Shown here: piece by piece, positions 1 to 10,000 of the stretch
Layout: each line of letters starts with the position of its first letter
Numbering within the stretch: the first letter of the stretch is position 1
Assembly (NCBI GenBank): GCA_000328365.1
Contig: KB301608.1
Location: 186,181 to 250,180, forward strand
DNA from: Capitella teleta
Taxonomy: Eukaryota > Annelida > Polychaeta > Capitellidae
DNA length: 64,000 nucleotides
Reading direction: 5' to 3'
Made by a program: the position numbers and the translations under genes
Notes under the pieces: model-generated
What the model was told of the DNA's origin: nothing
Database searches by the model: none
The model's input: only the letters and a program-made list of their open reading frames with translations

Positions 1-2421
1 TGTGCAACAACACTCGAACTGCAAAATCCAAACCTAGCTAAAAGAAGATTTGCGAGGCCACTAGTTTGGACTTTCCTCGAGATATAATTTCTCGAACACA
101 ATTGGGACCTATAGTACTTCCAAGGTGGATGGCTGTGGTCGATTTATATACAACATGACCGTTAATGTCTAGACCGAGATAACAGGTACTCCTATCATTG
201 TATCAGATATATACACTTTTGTTTGCATTGTATTTTACAGAATATTCCTTAGCAAAATCTTGACATATTTTTAGTAGTAATTTTATTGAACTTCTATTAG
301 GAGCGAGGAGAGTTAAATTGTCCGCATAACAGAGAGCTCCACAAAAGTTCTCACCAAAATGACAACCAACGTTTGATCGACTCAATCTATTTAAAAGGAC
401 ATCCATATAAAGACAAAAAAATAGCGGGGATAAAACTCCTCCCTGTTTAAAGGGAGAACTGGTTAAAAATGGACTTTTAGTCGTTATTTGATGCATCAAA
501 AATGATTCTTATGCCTGGCCCACACAAGGAATATCATCGCTAACGATTTCGCGGGAGATATATTGCTAACTAGTCGTGACGTCAGGAGCTGTGATGAAAC
601 ATCGAGTTCCTCATCTTTTACAATGGGGCTCGTCATATCAGCGTGTCCTGCGACTAAACCTTTGGATATTTTTTTATTTTATTTTCGGAAATAGATAGAA
701 TAATCATTTTGCCACCAGTCAGGCGCAAAAAAAAATAGTTTTCGTTGTTTTTCTTATTTTAACAAGCGTTTTTCTAGGACACCTACCATGGTTTCTCATC
801 CTGAAACAGTATAAAGGTCAGCCAGAGTGCACCACGCATGCGCTTTCGTTTTGTAAACAACAAAGATGTCCTTTTATGGCGAAGATGATCTGCTCTGATT
901 GGCTGAAATCGATAGCTTCACGAGGGGAATGGGATCAATTATGGCAAGCCCTCAGCTGACGTTTGCCTCCTATACTTCGTAATGGAAGCCATTCTCCCAT
1001 AGGCGCAATGCTAACCCCCATATTCAGAATGCATTATTTCCTTACACTTGCATCCACGCACGGTGTTTTTGGCACGAAATGCTATCAATTGGTGCTATGG
1101 GTCAATAGAACATCACTTAAAATTCAGTTCCCCATCCCTTTAACACCATTTGTGCAATTAAAAGGATTGGGGAGAGAACTTCCCCAATTAACTCTCAAAG
1201 TTTGATTAGTGTACATAGAAATTAAGAAACGAATTATAAGTGGACATACATTTCGATCATCAAGAGCTTTAAACAATTTACAATACTCAACACAATCAAA
1301 TGCTTGAGAGGCGTCTAACAGTACAACATGTAATGTGGAATTATTACGAGTGTAAAGATCGACAAGTTCATTTAAAACAAAAGTACATTGAGTGGTGTAA
1401 GAGTTTACCTTGAGCCCAAATTGAAGATCAGAAGTCACTAAATTCCCAGTATATTTCGTCATAATTATTTTGTCTAAAACTTTTGCAAAAACACTCCCAA
1501 GGGCAATCGCACAGTAATTAGAGGAGTCACTGGCAGATTTTTGGGTGCTTTTGTAATAGGAACCAACGTGGATAAATTCATCTTTCGTGGGGTATAGCTG
1601 TGGTTTACCATGAGGTTGAATAGATGGGCTAAGTACTTATACAATGCAGGTCCTCCGTGAATAAGATGGTTGGACGAAAGTTCAAATTCAGCGTCCCCTT
1701 TATGCGGACGGAGCTTTTTAATAGCAACTGTAACCTCAGCAGGGGTAATGTCATGAATTGCGGCACAATAGTCACTACAACCAGACCGCACTCTACCATT
1801 GATATCATGTAAAAAACTATCCATGGTTAGAATGTCATATGGGACACTGTTATATAAGTCCCGATACTTTGAAGTAAATACGTCATTTGTTCCCTTTTCT
1901 GTGTTTTCCACAAAACTAGAGGGCAAAATTTTGGCGCGTGTTATAAGCCTCACTTCATCTCAGAAGTTCCTACCTCTACATGCTAAAACGCCGTCTGTCA
2001 TAAGTCCCATACAAATACTGGCCTGGGATCTTACAACTCGGCGGGAGATACGTTTATATTGAGCTCGGGCTCTCTTCATAATTTTATTGACCTCTTCCTG
2101 TCTGGGACAACCGTTGAATTTCCATAACCTGTGCCAGAAAATCGATCTCTCCTTGTATGGCTTGACTTCTTCTGACCACCTGGCTATCGATCTTTTCTGA
2201 AGTCTTGAGGACTGCGGTATACACACTTTAGCTGTCGAGATACAAGCATGAGCTATAGAATCATAGTACTGGGAAATTAGTTCATAGCATACATCACTAG
2301 TACAAGAGGTACAGCTGTAAGGCAGTTCAGTGGATTGCAGAGCAAGCTCTAAACAACAATGGTAGTTTAGCAAGTCATCACTAGACGCCTTGCGCCAAAC
2401 ACTATGCGGATCATAATTCAT
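1..2421 (-). pseudogene. LINE ORF2 linker and reverse transcriptase remnant
   Basis: Three open pieces in different frames (2421-1960, 1953-1474 and 1462-1124) plus a fourth beyond the inserted MITE (499-203) read as one reverse transcriptase. The join between the third and fourth pieces is exactly at the MITE: NGVK ends before it and KQGGVLSPLFF resumes after it. The active-site box reads YADN (AAT codon at 317-319) instead of the usual YADD, so a catalytic aspartate is lost. A stop follows NANKSVYI at about 203, after which homologous sequence continues to the window start. Confidence 0.8.
451..1139. mobile_element. piggyBac-like MITE inserted in the LINE, TTAA target duplication
   Basis: The element is 689 bp and sits inside the reverse transcriptase of the LINE. 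It is flanked by TTAA at 447-450 and again at 1140-1143, the target-site duplication of piggyBac transposons. Its ends are inverted: AGGGAGAACTGG at the left and, read on the other strand, AGGGATGGGGAACTG at the right. Removing it and one TTAA rejoins the reverse transcriptase frame (NGVK to QGGV). It has no transposase-like ORF, so it is non-autonomous. A second copy of its left part begins at 33386 next to another TTAA. Confidence 0.85.
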
Positions 2422-2682
2422 GACATGACCTGAAGGAGGGTTGCCACTTCGGCAGACAGAAAGGCAAGCTCTAAAAGTGAGAGCGTTAAGATCAGAGAGG
2501 TTGTCACCATCATAACGAACTGCACTATATAAAGAAGGTAAATCTGTAAAGTTTAGTGACAGAAGGAAGTGATCAATCGCGGAATGATGCCCTGATGAAG
2601 ATCAAAACGTAAAGTCAGACTGCTTCAGAAGTTCATCGTTACAGATAAGTAAATCTTCCTCATCACAAAAGGATTTCAAGCG

Positions 2683-3216
2683 TCAAGTGTGGTACGATGA
2701 GCGGTTGGTATCAGTATTGAAATCACCGCCAACTACTACAAAGTCAACTGACGGATTAGATTCCATCATGAAGTGAATATCATCTAGAGTATCATCGTAA
2801 ACCGTATTGATGGCCTGTGTATCATATGACATATAGACATTGACAAGAAGCAGTTTAAAGGCAGGGAAAGTAAATATAGCAGCCACTAGACGCTTATTTG
2901 TAGAACTTAAGACCTCAACAGTGCGGACTAGTGATTTTTTATACAAAATAGCAATTCCACCATAAGGTCTTCCCATTAAAAATTCATTCTCATTCATTCC
3001 AGACTTGAAAATTATTTTTGCATCATCAAATTGACTTTGGAAATCTTGAAATTGAGAGCTCAAGTACCAGTGTTCCCGTACAATCACAATATAAACATAC
3101 AATAAAAATTTAACATAAGCCATTCTATCAATTCCATGACCTTTCATATTATAAGAGGTCATAGTGAGGAAGTCAGACACTGCCAGGTTCAGGTTGGTAT
3201 TCGGTTGTGCAGCCAT
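2683..3216 (-). pseudogene. LINE ORF2 endonuclease domain remnant
   Basis: The open stretch of 177 codons carries endonuclease/exonuclease/phosphatase landmarks: SYNMKG near the start, REHW in the middle, a GRPYGGIAILY strand and GGDFNTDTNR close to the end. These match the target-nicking endonuclease of non-LTR retrotransposons. The domain is followed downstream on the same strand by the linker and reverse transcriptase. The stretch ends in a stop before the C-terminal endonuclease motif is seen, so it is a fragment of the decayed ORF2. Confidence 0.8.
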
Positions 3217-3330
3217 TGCTTACGAGTATTTATTTGGCTTCTCAAAGAATTCCTCGGATGAATAAACTTCCTTGAGACGAGTATCTTCCGCTGTTTTTCG
3301 GAAAAAGCGCCTGACTCGAACACCAAGCGG

Positions 3331-4195
3331 CTAGAAATCCTCGCTCAAGAGAGGAGGCAAAGAGGATGCTTTAACAACTACGCGAAAGCTGGCAAACTTA
3401 GAATCTTTATCAGAGAATTTCTCCACTTCCCGAAAATCAGCATTGTTATCTCTCAAGAACTTTTCGATATCATCTTCATCAGTGTCAGTCGCCACACGGT
3501 ACAAGAATAAGTCCCGACTGGGTTCTGGTGCTCCAGTAAAAGATCCACCAGTCCTAGTCCCAGTAATAAGTTTGCTGTTTCGAGAGTGTCTCTTGCGATG
3601 AACAGTGACAAAAGCGGCATCATCATCAGAAGCAGTGGGTGCAGCAGACATTGATTGCGATCCGTTGGCAGCTGCATGGTTGCGACCTCTGGTGCGGTAA
3701 TCCAGGTGGGGGAGGAGGAGGAAGAGAGTTCTCCTTCACGATACTGGCAAACGTCGGCTGTTCGTGATGATTGGCGACATTTATTCCCGAGAGCATTGTC
3801 TCTGTCATTGACACTCGCGCTTCCAAACGACTCATGCGTTCGATTAGAGCAATACTTGATGTTTCACATGGTTTAGCGAGTGGTATACGATGTAGGAGGT
3901 CATAAGGGACAGCGAAGAAGGGCTTTTTATCAGCCTCATCCAGGGTTACGATGGCATCTACGATGTCTGTGATGGTCAGAGCAAGTCCCTTATCCTTTCT
4001 GACGTTCTGTCATTTGATTAATTTGGGCATAACGGAAGGGTCACGTCAGCCCCAAAGAACATCACGGGCAGTTACGATTTCATCACAAGTAAAAAAATCA
4101 AAGATCACCTTCTTCACATATTCAGCGGATGATGACATTAAACTGAAAGATATGTATGATAATACAGGATCCATTACAGGCTTAGAAGCTGTCAT
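3331..4195 (-). pseudogene. LINE ORF1-like protein remnant
   Basis: From an ATG at 4193-4195 on the minus strand the reading begins MTASKPVMDPVLSYISF and continues with interruptions through a DIVDAIVTLDE segment, a MSRLEARVSM coiled-coil-like stretch, a poly-proline run and a C-terminal piece (3651-3331) with DLFLYRV and FRVVVKA. Similar proteins precede ORF2 in LINEs of other invertebrates. The frame changes more than once, so it is a pseudogene. Its role in the living element would be RNA binding; that is inferred from position and general ORF1 knowledge, not from a recognised RNA-binding domain. Confidence 0.6.
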
Positions 4196-4230
4196 GTTTA
4201 CAAAAATACCTCACATCCGGCTATAATTAT

Positions 4231-6126
4231 AAAGCCAGAGTGGGTGACCCGAATTTATGGACAAAATTAGAATTTAATCAAAGCCGAGATTTCGGAGGAC
4301 AAAATAATGAGAGAATAAATATATTAATTAATTTAACATATGTACAAAAATGCATGTGAAGAAACGCAGTTCAAAAAGGAATATGCTAGTGCAATAAAAT
4401 ATGGGAAAAACACAAAGAAAACACGAGAAAATGCAAAAAAATACACGGAGCTCAGAATAATTACATCTACCTCAAACATGAACGACTCTCTCTCCTGTGC
4501 ATGATCTTCTGATATTTCTGAGAAATATCATGCATTTTGCATGATATTTCTCAGTTTTCATCACATACCAGAAGGGAGGGGGGATGAAGTCCGCTGAACG
4601 TTTTCATGGAACTGCGATTTTTTACTTGATTTTAACGGAGCACCTTTCTCGGAATTTATTTTATGTACAGTCGGTGCATGCACCGAATTGCGAAATGAGG
4701 TCATTCTGTTAAACAGTGTTGAAATGAATGCTTCAATGATATTTGAAGCTCTAGTTTTCCTCATTGGCAGGATGGTGCATTTACAATATTCACCACGACA
4801 GTGTACTGCATTAAGTTAATGGATTACTAACAAAAATGAATCGGACAAGGTGTACACCTTGACATGGCATCTTGCTGTGGTTTTCAACTAATGGAGTGTG
4901 CAGTTTATAATAACTGCCTACTTTTCAACTGTGAGAGTGCGATGATGTGATAAAACTTGCATTTGTTGAGAGGCAGCCGTGCACTCGAACGATGTCAGCT
5001 GCCGATTTCCCAAGAAAATATGCGCGTCTGCGCTACAAATTGTAAAAACAATTACCGAATACACTGTATAGATGTTTTAAGAGTATTCTCTCACTTTTCG
5101 AGGTCAATATTGTCATGCTGTGACACATTTCACTGTATACTTACTATTCAGGGTGATTGTTTTGTATGATATCCTGAGAGAAACACTATAACACAAAATT
5201 TGTAAATAAAAGTGGCGATCTGTGATAATTTTCCATCCTTTTTTTATGGCACTCAGCATAAATAAAAAACAACTCTATTTTGCTAATATTAGGCTTCATT
5301 TCACAAATTAACAGGATTAATCAAGTAAATTGAGCAACATTTTTCAATTGAAGTAATGAAGGATTTCCCTCGAAGCTCAAAGCTGGTTCATTTGCTAACT
5401 AGGTCAGGGTCAATGAGTAAGTGAGAATTTGATAATTTGTTCAATCGAGCATTCATGTAGTTTTATTTATTAAGTGAGTTTGCGCATTATATTATTTTAT
5501 TAGGTGGCAAAATATATCGGGATTAGTTTGTGTGATTTTGAGGCTGGTGTTAGCGTTCTTAATTGCCAAATTACGCAAATTTCCATGAATGTCTGAAATT
5601 GAGCGCTGATTTCATGATCATTTTGTGTAACTTTCAGATTAATTTACAGAGATAACTCCGTCTTTATATGAGAACATTCAGACGGCTTTCTGTCTACTCA
5701 TTGGTGTACTCAGGTGCTTCGGAACATCTGCCATGAGTTAACATTCAAATGGTGCATTGGCACTATGTCCAATTACACCCCTGGTAACTGTCACGATGAA
5801 TCGCTAATTACTATTCAAGTGGAATTTCAACACCATGTGAATGTGTTAGAGAAGTGAACTCAGTGGGGAAATATGGCCATTTAGATGGATGTAAGGGAGG
5901 ATAACTACATTTATCTCTTTGGTGGATACTAGGCATATATAGTATGTCAATAAACAGGCAATGGATTTTATGCTGAAATATTGCCATGTACAGAGTCGGA
6001 TGAATATATATAGGAATTTAGGAATACAAAGGGGTTTCGGCCAACACTGGATACAACAAGATGGGTTGTGTCGCGTGTAGGTATAGAGCTCATAGACCTA
6101 ATGATTCCTACCGGGATTTTAGACTA
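4231..6126. other. Non-coding stretch between LINE and pogo-like MITE
   Basis: No convincing gene. The short open frames here lack domain-like sequence and splice context. The only clear structure is the perfect hairpin at 4518-4554 and a small palindrome around 4674 (CGGTGCATGCACCG). A single AT-rich unique-looking sequence fills the rest. Confidence 0.5.
4511..4554. repeat. Perfect 17-bp inverted repeat with 3-nt loop, overlapping a second palindrome
   Basis: CTGAGAAATATCATGCA at 4518-4534 is followed by TTT and then by its exact reverse complement at 4538-4554. The left arm overlaps another palindrome, GATATTTCT-G-AGAAATATC, at 4511-4529, so the sequence can fold as two alternative hairpins or a cruciform. 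No flanking duplication or ORF suggests a known element. Confidence 0.8.
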
Positions 6127-6825
6127 CAGTGAAACCCCGCTAACTCGAACTTGAAGGGACAAGCAAAAACACTTTGACGAAGAGGGTTTTCGACGAATCA
6201 GGGCTTTTGAATTCTCAACATTGCGGTAACGTTATGATCTAGGCGATGATGTTATGATAGCATATTGATCTCAAATTACATTGCCATGCCATGATTACAA
6301 AGATGTCTCGTAGAGATTCGGCGATAGACTGGTTAATTTGGTGTGACGAATGATTGGGTTTTATACTGATGGGCAGAGTTTGTTCATTATTGATGTTTCC
6401 CACCTATTCACCATCTGAGGCTATACCGCTTTCTGTAATCGTCTGGCGGCTGCTTTAATCGACACAATGCAGTATATTACGCAATGAAAAGGCAGAGACA
6501 GAGACCCTGACTTCTGAACAATGCAAGAGGTGACATGCGAGTCGATCTCTGTTTGTAAATGATTGTTCAAAACAGTAAACAAAGTTGCGCTAATTGCAAT
6601 TAGTGAAATGGTTCTTTGATCTCAAAAAAAATTGACGATCACGATTCAATTTTGCTCAAGGGACCGAAAAATATGTTTGAGGAACAGGGTTTTTCAAATA
6701 AGCGGTGTTTGAGGAATCCGAGCACTCCGTAATGCAAAGTATAGGGGAGTCGTCGGAACTTTGAAAATACTACGACGAAGAAGGGTCTTTGAGTTATCCG
6801 TTTTCGAGTTAGCAGGGTTTCACTG
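6127..6825. mobile_element. pogo/Tigger-like MITE, TA-flanked
   Basis: The ends are inverted repeats: CAGTGAAACCCCGCTAACTC at the left and CAGTGAAACCCTGCTAACTC read from the right on the other strand. TA dinucleotides flank it at 6125-6126 and 6826-6827. CAGT...AACC termini with TA target sites fit the pogo/Tigger branch of Tc1/mariner elements. The interior has no transposase frame. Elements with related end patterns lie at 21264, 23201 and 34522. Confidence 0.75.
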
Positions 6826-6929
6826 TAATAAATAGTAGGAGTCATGAGTGATGAGGTTCGTAGACCCCAACAAATCATGTAGGACATAGAGAGTCATGTA
6901 GAACCACCACCCAAGACCAATGGAACATT

Positions 6930-7293
6930 TCCAGAAGTATGTCTTCAGCAGGCTGTTGCTGAGTAGACTGTCTGCAATCCTATGCCGACCGTGGGGGTCG
7001 AGGTCCCGGGTTCGAGACCCGATCAGGCCACGGGCGTTTTGATTGTGAATTATAATTGTAATCCGTTATAATTGTAATTCTTTGGTGACAACTGCGTAAC
7101 AAGGCCGGGCGCTGTGTACTACTGTCTATGATAGTATGCAGGATAAAGAACCTTTGGGATTTATCGATAAGAGAAGGGGAAATCTCGGTCCCGGGCCTTC
7201 TGTACTGGCGCCCGTATCACCCAAGTGGGTTGGGTGGAGCCGTAAAACCCCATCACTCACTCACTCACTCACTCACTCACTCACTCACTCACT
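6930..7293 (+). mobile_element. tRNA-derived SINE with (CACT)n tail
   Basis: A polymerase III B box (GGTTCGAGACC, 7009-7019) lies about 50 bp after an A-box-like GCTGAGTAGACTG. The body that follows (CTGTCTATGATAGTATGCAGG, then GGTGGAGCCGTAAAACCCC) is unrelated to any gene and ends in a pure tail of CACT units from about 7252 to 7293. Head, body and simple tail in this order are the layout of a tRNA-derived SINE. The 5' border near 6930 is approximate. Its ORF-like reading is fortuitous. Confidence 0.65.
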
Positions 7294-8936
7294 CGTTACT
7301 GAGTAGAGAGCATGCTAGATGCTCTGTTTACAGTTTACACATATCTTGTTTCCATGGTATTTACATTATGTTTTTGTTTTCTCTTTTTCTTCTTTTTCCA
7401 TTTCATTTTATAGTTTATTTTTTGTTTATATTTCTGTTTTTGTCGTCAGAAGTTCCTGATATTTTTGGGTTTAATTCACCAATATGTCTCGTGTGGTTTT
7501 AAGCCACTCTAAGTTACTCAGCCAGCCACTAACTAGTACAGCCGCTAGCTACCCAATTTGACAGTCAGCAAGCTGCTAGCCAGCCACTCTTGTTACAACC
7601 AGCTGGTATATTTCTTAACAGCAGCTCGACCTTGAACCATGTTTGAAATTGATTAGACATGTATAGTTAATATCGATTAGTACATTTACTTGGTGATCTA
7701 GCGACTTGAATTGGTTCAAACTTTCTAAACAACAATTGCCATGAACTGACTTGCACCTTGATCATAAAGTTAATAAGTTTGTACATTTCCAAATCATGTT
7801 TGTTGAATGTGTACAATGTAACACAAATTGCATGTTACTATCCTAGCATCTTGGGCTTATAATCTGTGACTCGTGAAGTTGGGGAAAAAAACTTAAAATA
7901 GTCCATGCTGATAAGGAATTCACCTCTGTGAAATCAACAGAAAAGCGAGCTGTCTGCATGTGCGATGCCTCTTGAAACTTATTCTGAACTTTTGATAAAA
8001 GAATTGTACAAGAAGCAAGAAGGATGACAGCAGTAGGTCAAGGTCACTTGTTTTTAATTGTAGCAGGCAAAGCGTGGCTTTAGCGCTCACAGCGTGTGGC
8101 AGGTACTGGGGGCATTACGCTGCAGGTGCATGCTCAATCCCTTGTTTGGACATAAATAGTTGTGAACGTATCCGTGTCCATCGGACATTAGTAACACGGG
8201 TATTCGTTATCCGTGTATCCATGTTGATGCACTATTTGCCCAGCTCTACTCAATTTTCGGCAATATTTTAATTTTTGCAGCAAACATGGTGTACTTAGTT
8301 GATAGTCTACAAGAACGTTTGGCCCACTACGTAAACACAGCTCCGACCACGTAAATTTGATCCTGTGAAATGACTCGAATACGAAAAACCGCACTGTGAG
8401 TAACTGCGAGTAACCTGTGACAGTGTGAATGGGTTTAAAATGGCGTTTAAAATGGCGTTCAAATCTCAGTTTGCGCAACTCTGGTTTTAAAGGATACTAG
8501 CTATAATTAGAAGAAATTAACTTCCGGTTGCGCTCGAATTTTGAAATAGTTTTTATAAATTGTGGAAAATCATAAATTTTCAGGTGATGACCAATTGGTT
8601 GCGTGGCATGCGAGCAACAGTTTTTTCTTTTCTCATTTTGGTGTTTGTCATTCTGAAAACATGTCGTCCCTTTTAAAATTAGAGCCAAAAAATCCGTTAC
8701 TGGGCGATAATATGGTTTCCTCACAGCCAAAATATTAGCTAAAACAAGTATTTGAACTAAAAGGTTGGCGTTTACTGAAAGCATTTTCTGAATATAAATG
8801 AATATAAGGTCGAAGGACACATATTGCATAATAAAATATCATATAATTGAAAATTAAAATTGCAGCACTAGTCTAATGATAGGTACTAAGGTAGTATGAA
8901 GTATAAGTTTAGTATCACACTTTAGTATCAGAAGTA
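7294..8936. other. Non-coding stretch with one copy of a dispersed repeat
   Basis: No supportable gene. It holds T-rich sequence after the SINE tail and, at 8006-8247, one copy of a repeat whose second copy lies just upstream of HASPIN. The other short open frames show no domain or splice support. Confidence 0.5.
8006..8247. repeat. Dispersed direct repeat, copy 1 (about 240 bp)
   Basis: Starts GTACAAGAAGCAAGAAGGATG and ends near TTTGCCCAGCT. It matches 9725-9957 in the same orientation with scattered differences; shared blocks include GTGGCTTTAGCGCTCACAGC and ATCCGTGTATCCATGTTGA. No terminal inverted repeats or ORF were seen, so the element class is unknown. Confidence 0.75.
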
Positions 8937-9310
8937 CGCGTAAATATCTTCGCGGGGAATAATTGGCGTGAAATGCGCAAAACTCTATTACCATCGTGAA
9001 TTTAATTCCTCGCGAATTTTAGTATTGACACGGCAGGCCAAACCCCAAATGAGCTGTCTTAATTGCCAGCTGTCGCAATACATACAAGCCGCAGCGCTAA
9101 TTGCCTATTTGTTTTTGCAGCTGTACAAGTCCTTAAAAGAAAATGTTCGGACGTTATTGGCCTACCACCGTCTTGTAGAAATATATTACCCAGTAATTAT
9201 AATATGCTGTTCACGTGCGATGTATTACGTCGATTGCGAACACTGTTATTCGTGAAATGCTAGCAAATAGGTCGATCGCCAATATTATTCCCCGTGAAGA
9301 TATTTGCGCG
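8937..9310. mobile_element. Tc1/mariner-type MITE with about 27-bp terminal inverted repeats
   Basis: The left end reads CGCGTAAATATCTTCGCGGG and the right end, read on the other strand, CGCGCAAATATCTTCACGGG; both continue GAATAAT. TA flanks both sides (8935-8936 and 9311-9312). At 374 bp with no coding capacity it is a non-autonomous DNA transposon, probably mobilised by a Tc1/mariner-type transposase. The end sequence differs from the CAGT-ended elements elsewhere in this window. Confidence 0.75.
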
Positions 9311-9588
9311 TACGGTATATAATAATATATTGTATAATAATTGACATGTATAATTGTCACACTTGTGAAAATAGTGATTTATGAGAATCAGGGCATGAAC
9401 CGTTAATTCAATAACCATCTTTTGAAATGAACCAATTAATGAACTATCTGTTTAATACTCATGATACTGTTGACTGTAGAACAGGAAATTGTCGCGTTGC
9501 ATTAAATTTTCACTAATTTCCAAAGCGGGGTCAACACTAATTTTTTTCGCAAGCGCTTGGTGTTGAGCCCGGAAAGTATCTTGAAAGT

Positions 9589-9627
9589 TAGCTGACATAC
9601 TACAGCGAGACCGATTTATCTGTGCTA
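9589..9627. repeat. Short structured motif, copy 1 (39 bp, no central hairpin)
   Basis: Begins TAGCTGACATACTACAGCGA and ends TCTGTGCTA, the same borders as the copies at 19758 and 33822, but lacks the central GAGG...CCTC hairpin. TAGC pairs with GCTA and ACAG with CTGT, leaving the 5' strand bulge TGACATACT. The function is unknown. Confidence 0.6.
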
Positions 9628-9724
9628 CTTGAAAGTAAACTTTCAACTACTTGAAAGTAAACTTTCAAGAGTAGAAGAAAATTGGAAGTAGCTTGGCTTG
9701 GCAACTGGCCGGGCGATGCCAAGC

Positions 9725-9957
9725 GTACAAGAAGCAAGAAGGATGGTAGCAGTAGGTCAAGGTTGCTTGTTTTTAACCGCTACAAGCAGAGTGTGGCTTT
9801 AGCGCTCACAGCATGTGCCAGGCACTTGGGCATTACGTTGTAGATGCATTCTCCCGTGTTTGGGCAAAACTATCCATATTCGTGTTTGTCAGATATTAGT
9901 CAAAACGGATATCCGTTATCCGTGTATCCATGTTGAAGCACTATTCGCCCAGCTTTA
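9725..9957. repeat. Dispersed direct repeat, copy 2, immediately upstream of HASPIN
   Basis: Second copy of the repeat at 8006-8247, same orientation, 1.7 kb away. It ends about 43 bp before the HASPIN start codon and therefore occupies the place of a promoter or of a 5' UTR intron. Confidence 0.75.
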
Positions 9958-10000
9958 TCATTAACATCAATCAAGCGTTCCATTTTTTTTCTCCTCTAGG

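Larger units (their letters stand above)
1..4230 (-). mobile_element. Non-LTR retrotransposon (LINE), old and broken, 3' end outside window
   Basis: Read on the minus strand this is a LINE of the apurinic-endonuclease type (CR1/Jockey/L2-like group; clade not settled). In order from about 4195 down it shows an ORF1-like region, an endonuclease (about 3216-2683), a linker (2421-1960) and a reverse transcriptase (about 1953 to 1). Reverse transcriptase landmarks are QFGLK, LLDASQAFD, KQGGVLSP and a YADN box. The conserved tail after the catalytic box (HLGSTIGPN, then LLARFGF) reaches base 1, so the 3' end lies outside the window. The frame is broken by several stops and frame changes, and a 689-bp piggyBac-like MITE splits the reverse transcriptase at 451-1139. 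It cannot be active in this state. The start near 4230 is set by the ORF1 start; a 5' UTR may extend further. Confidence 0.85.

Noticed and set aside
963-1205. Open frame of 80 codons on the plus strand
   Set aside because: It runs across the right end of the piggyBac-like MITE into the antisense of the LINE, so it is fortuitous.
7000-7030. Possible tRNA gene (clear B box)
   Set aside because: No acceptor stem or cloverleaf closes around it, and the sequence continues into a SINE body with a CACT tail.
9589-9627. Hammerhead or twister ribozyme reading of the structured motif
   Set aside because: Neither strand contains the CUGANGA plus GAAA core of hammerheads or the conserved twister core, so no known ribozyme class was assigned.
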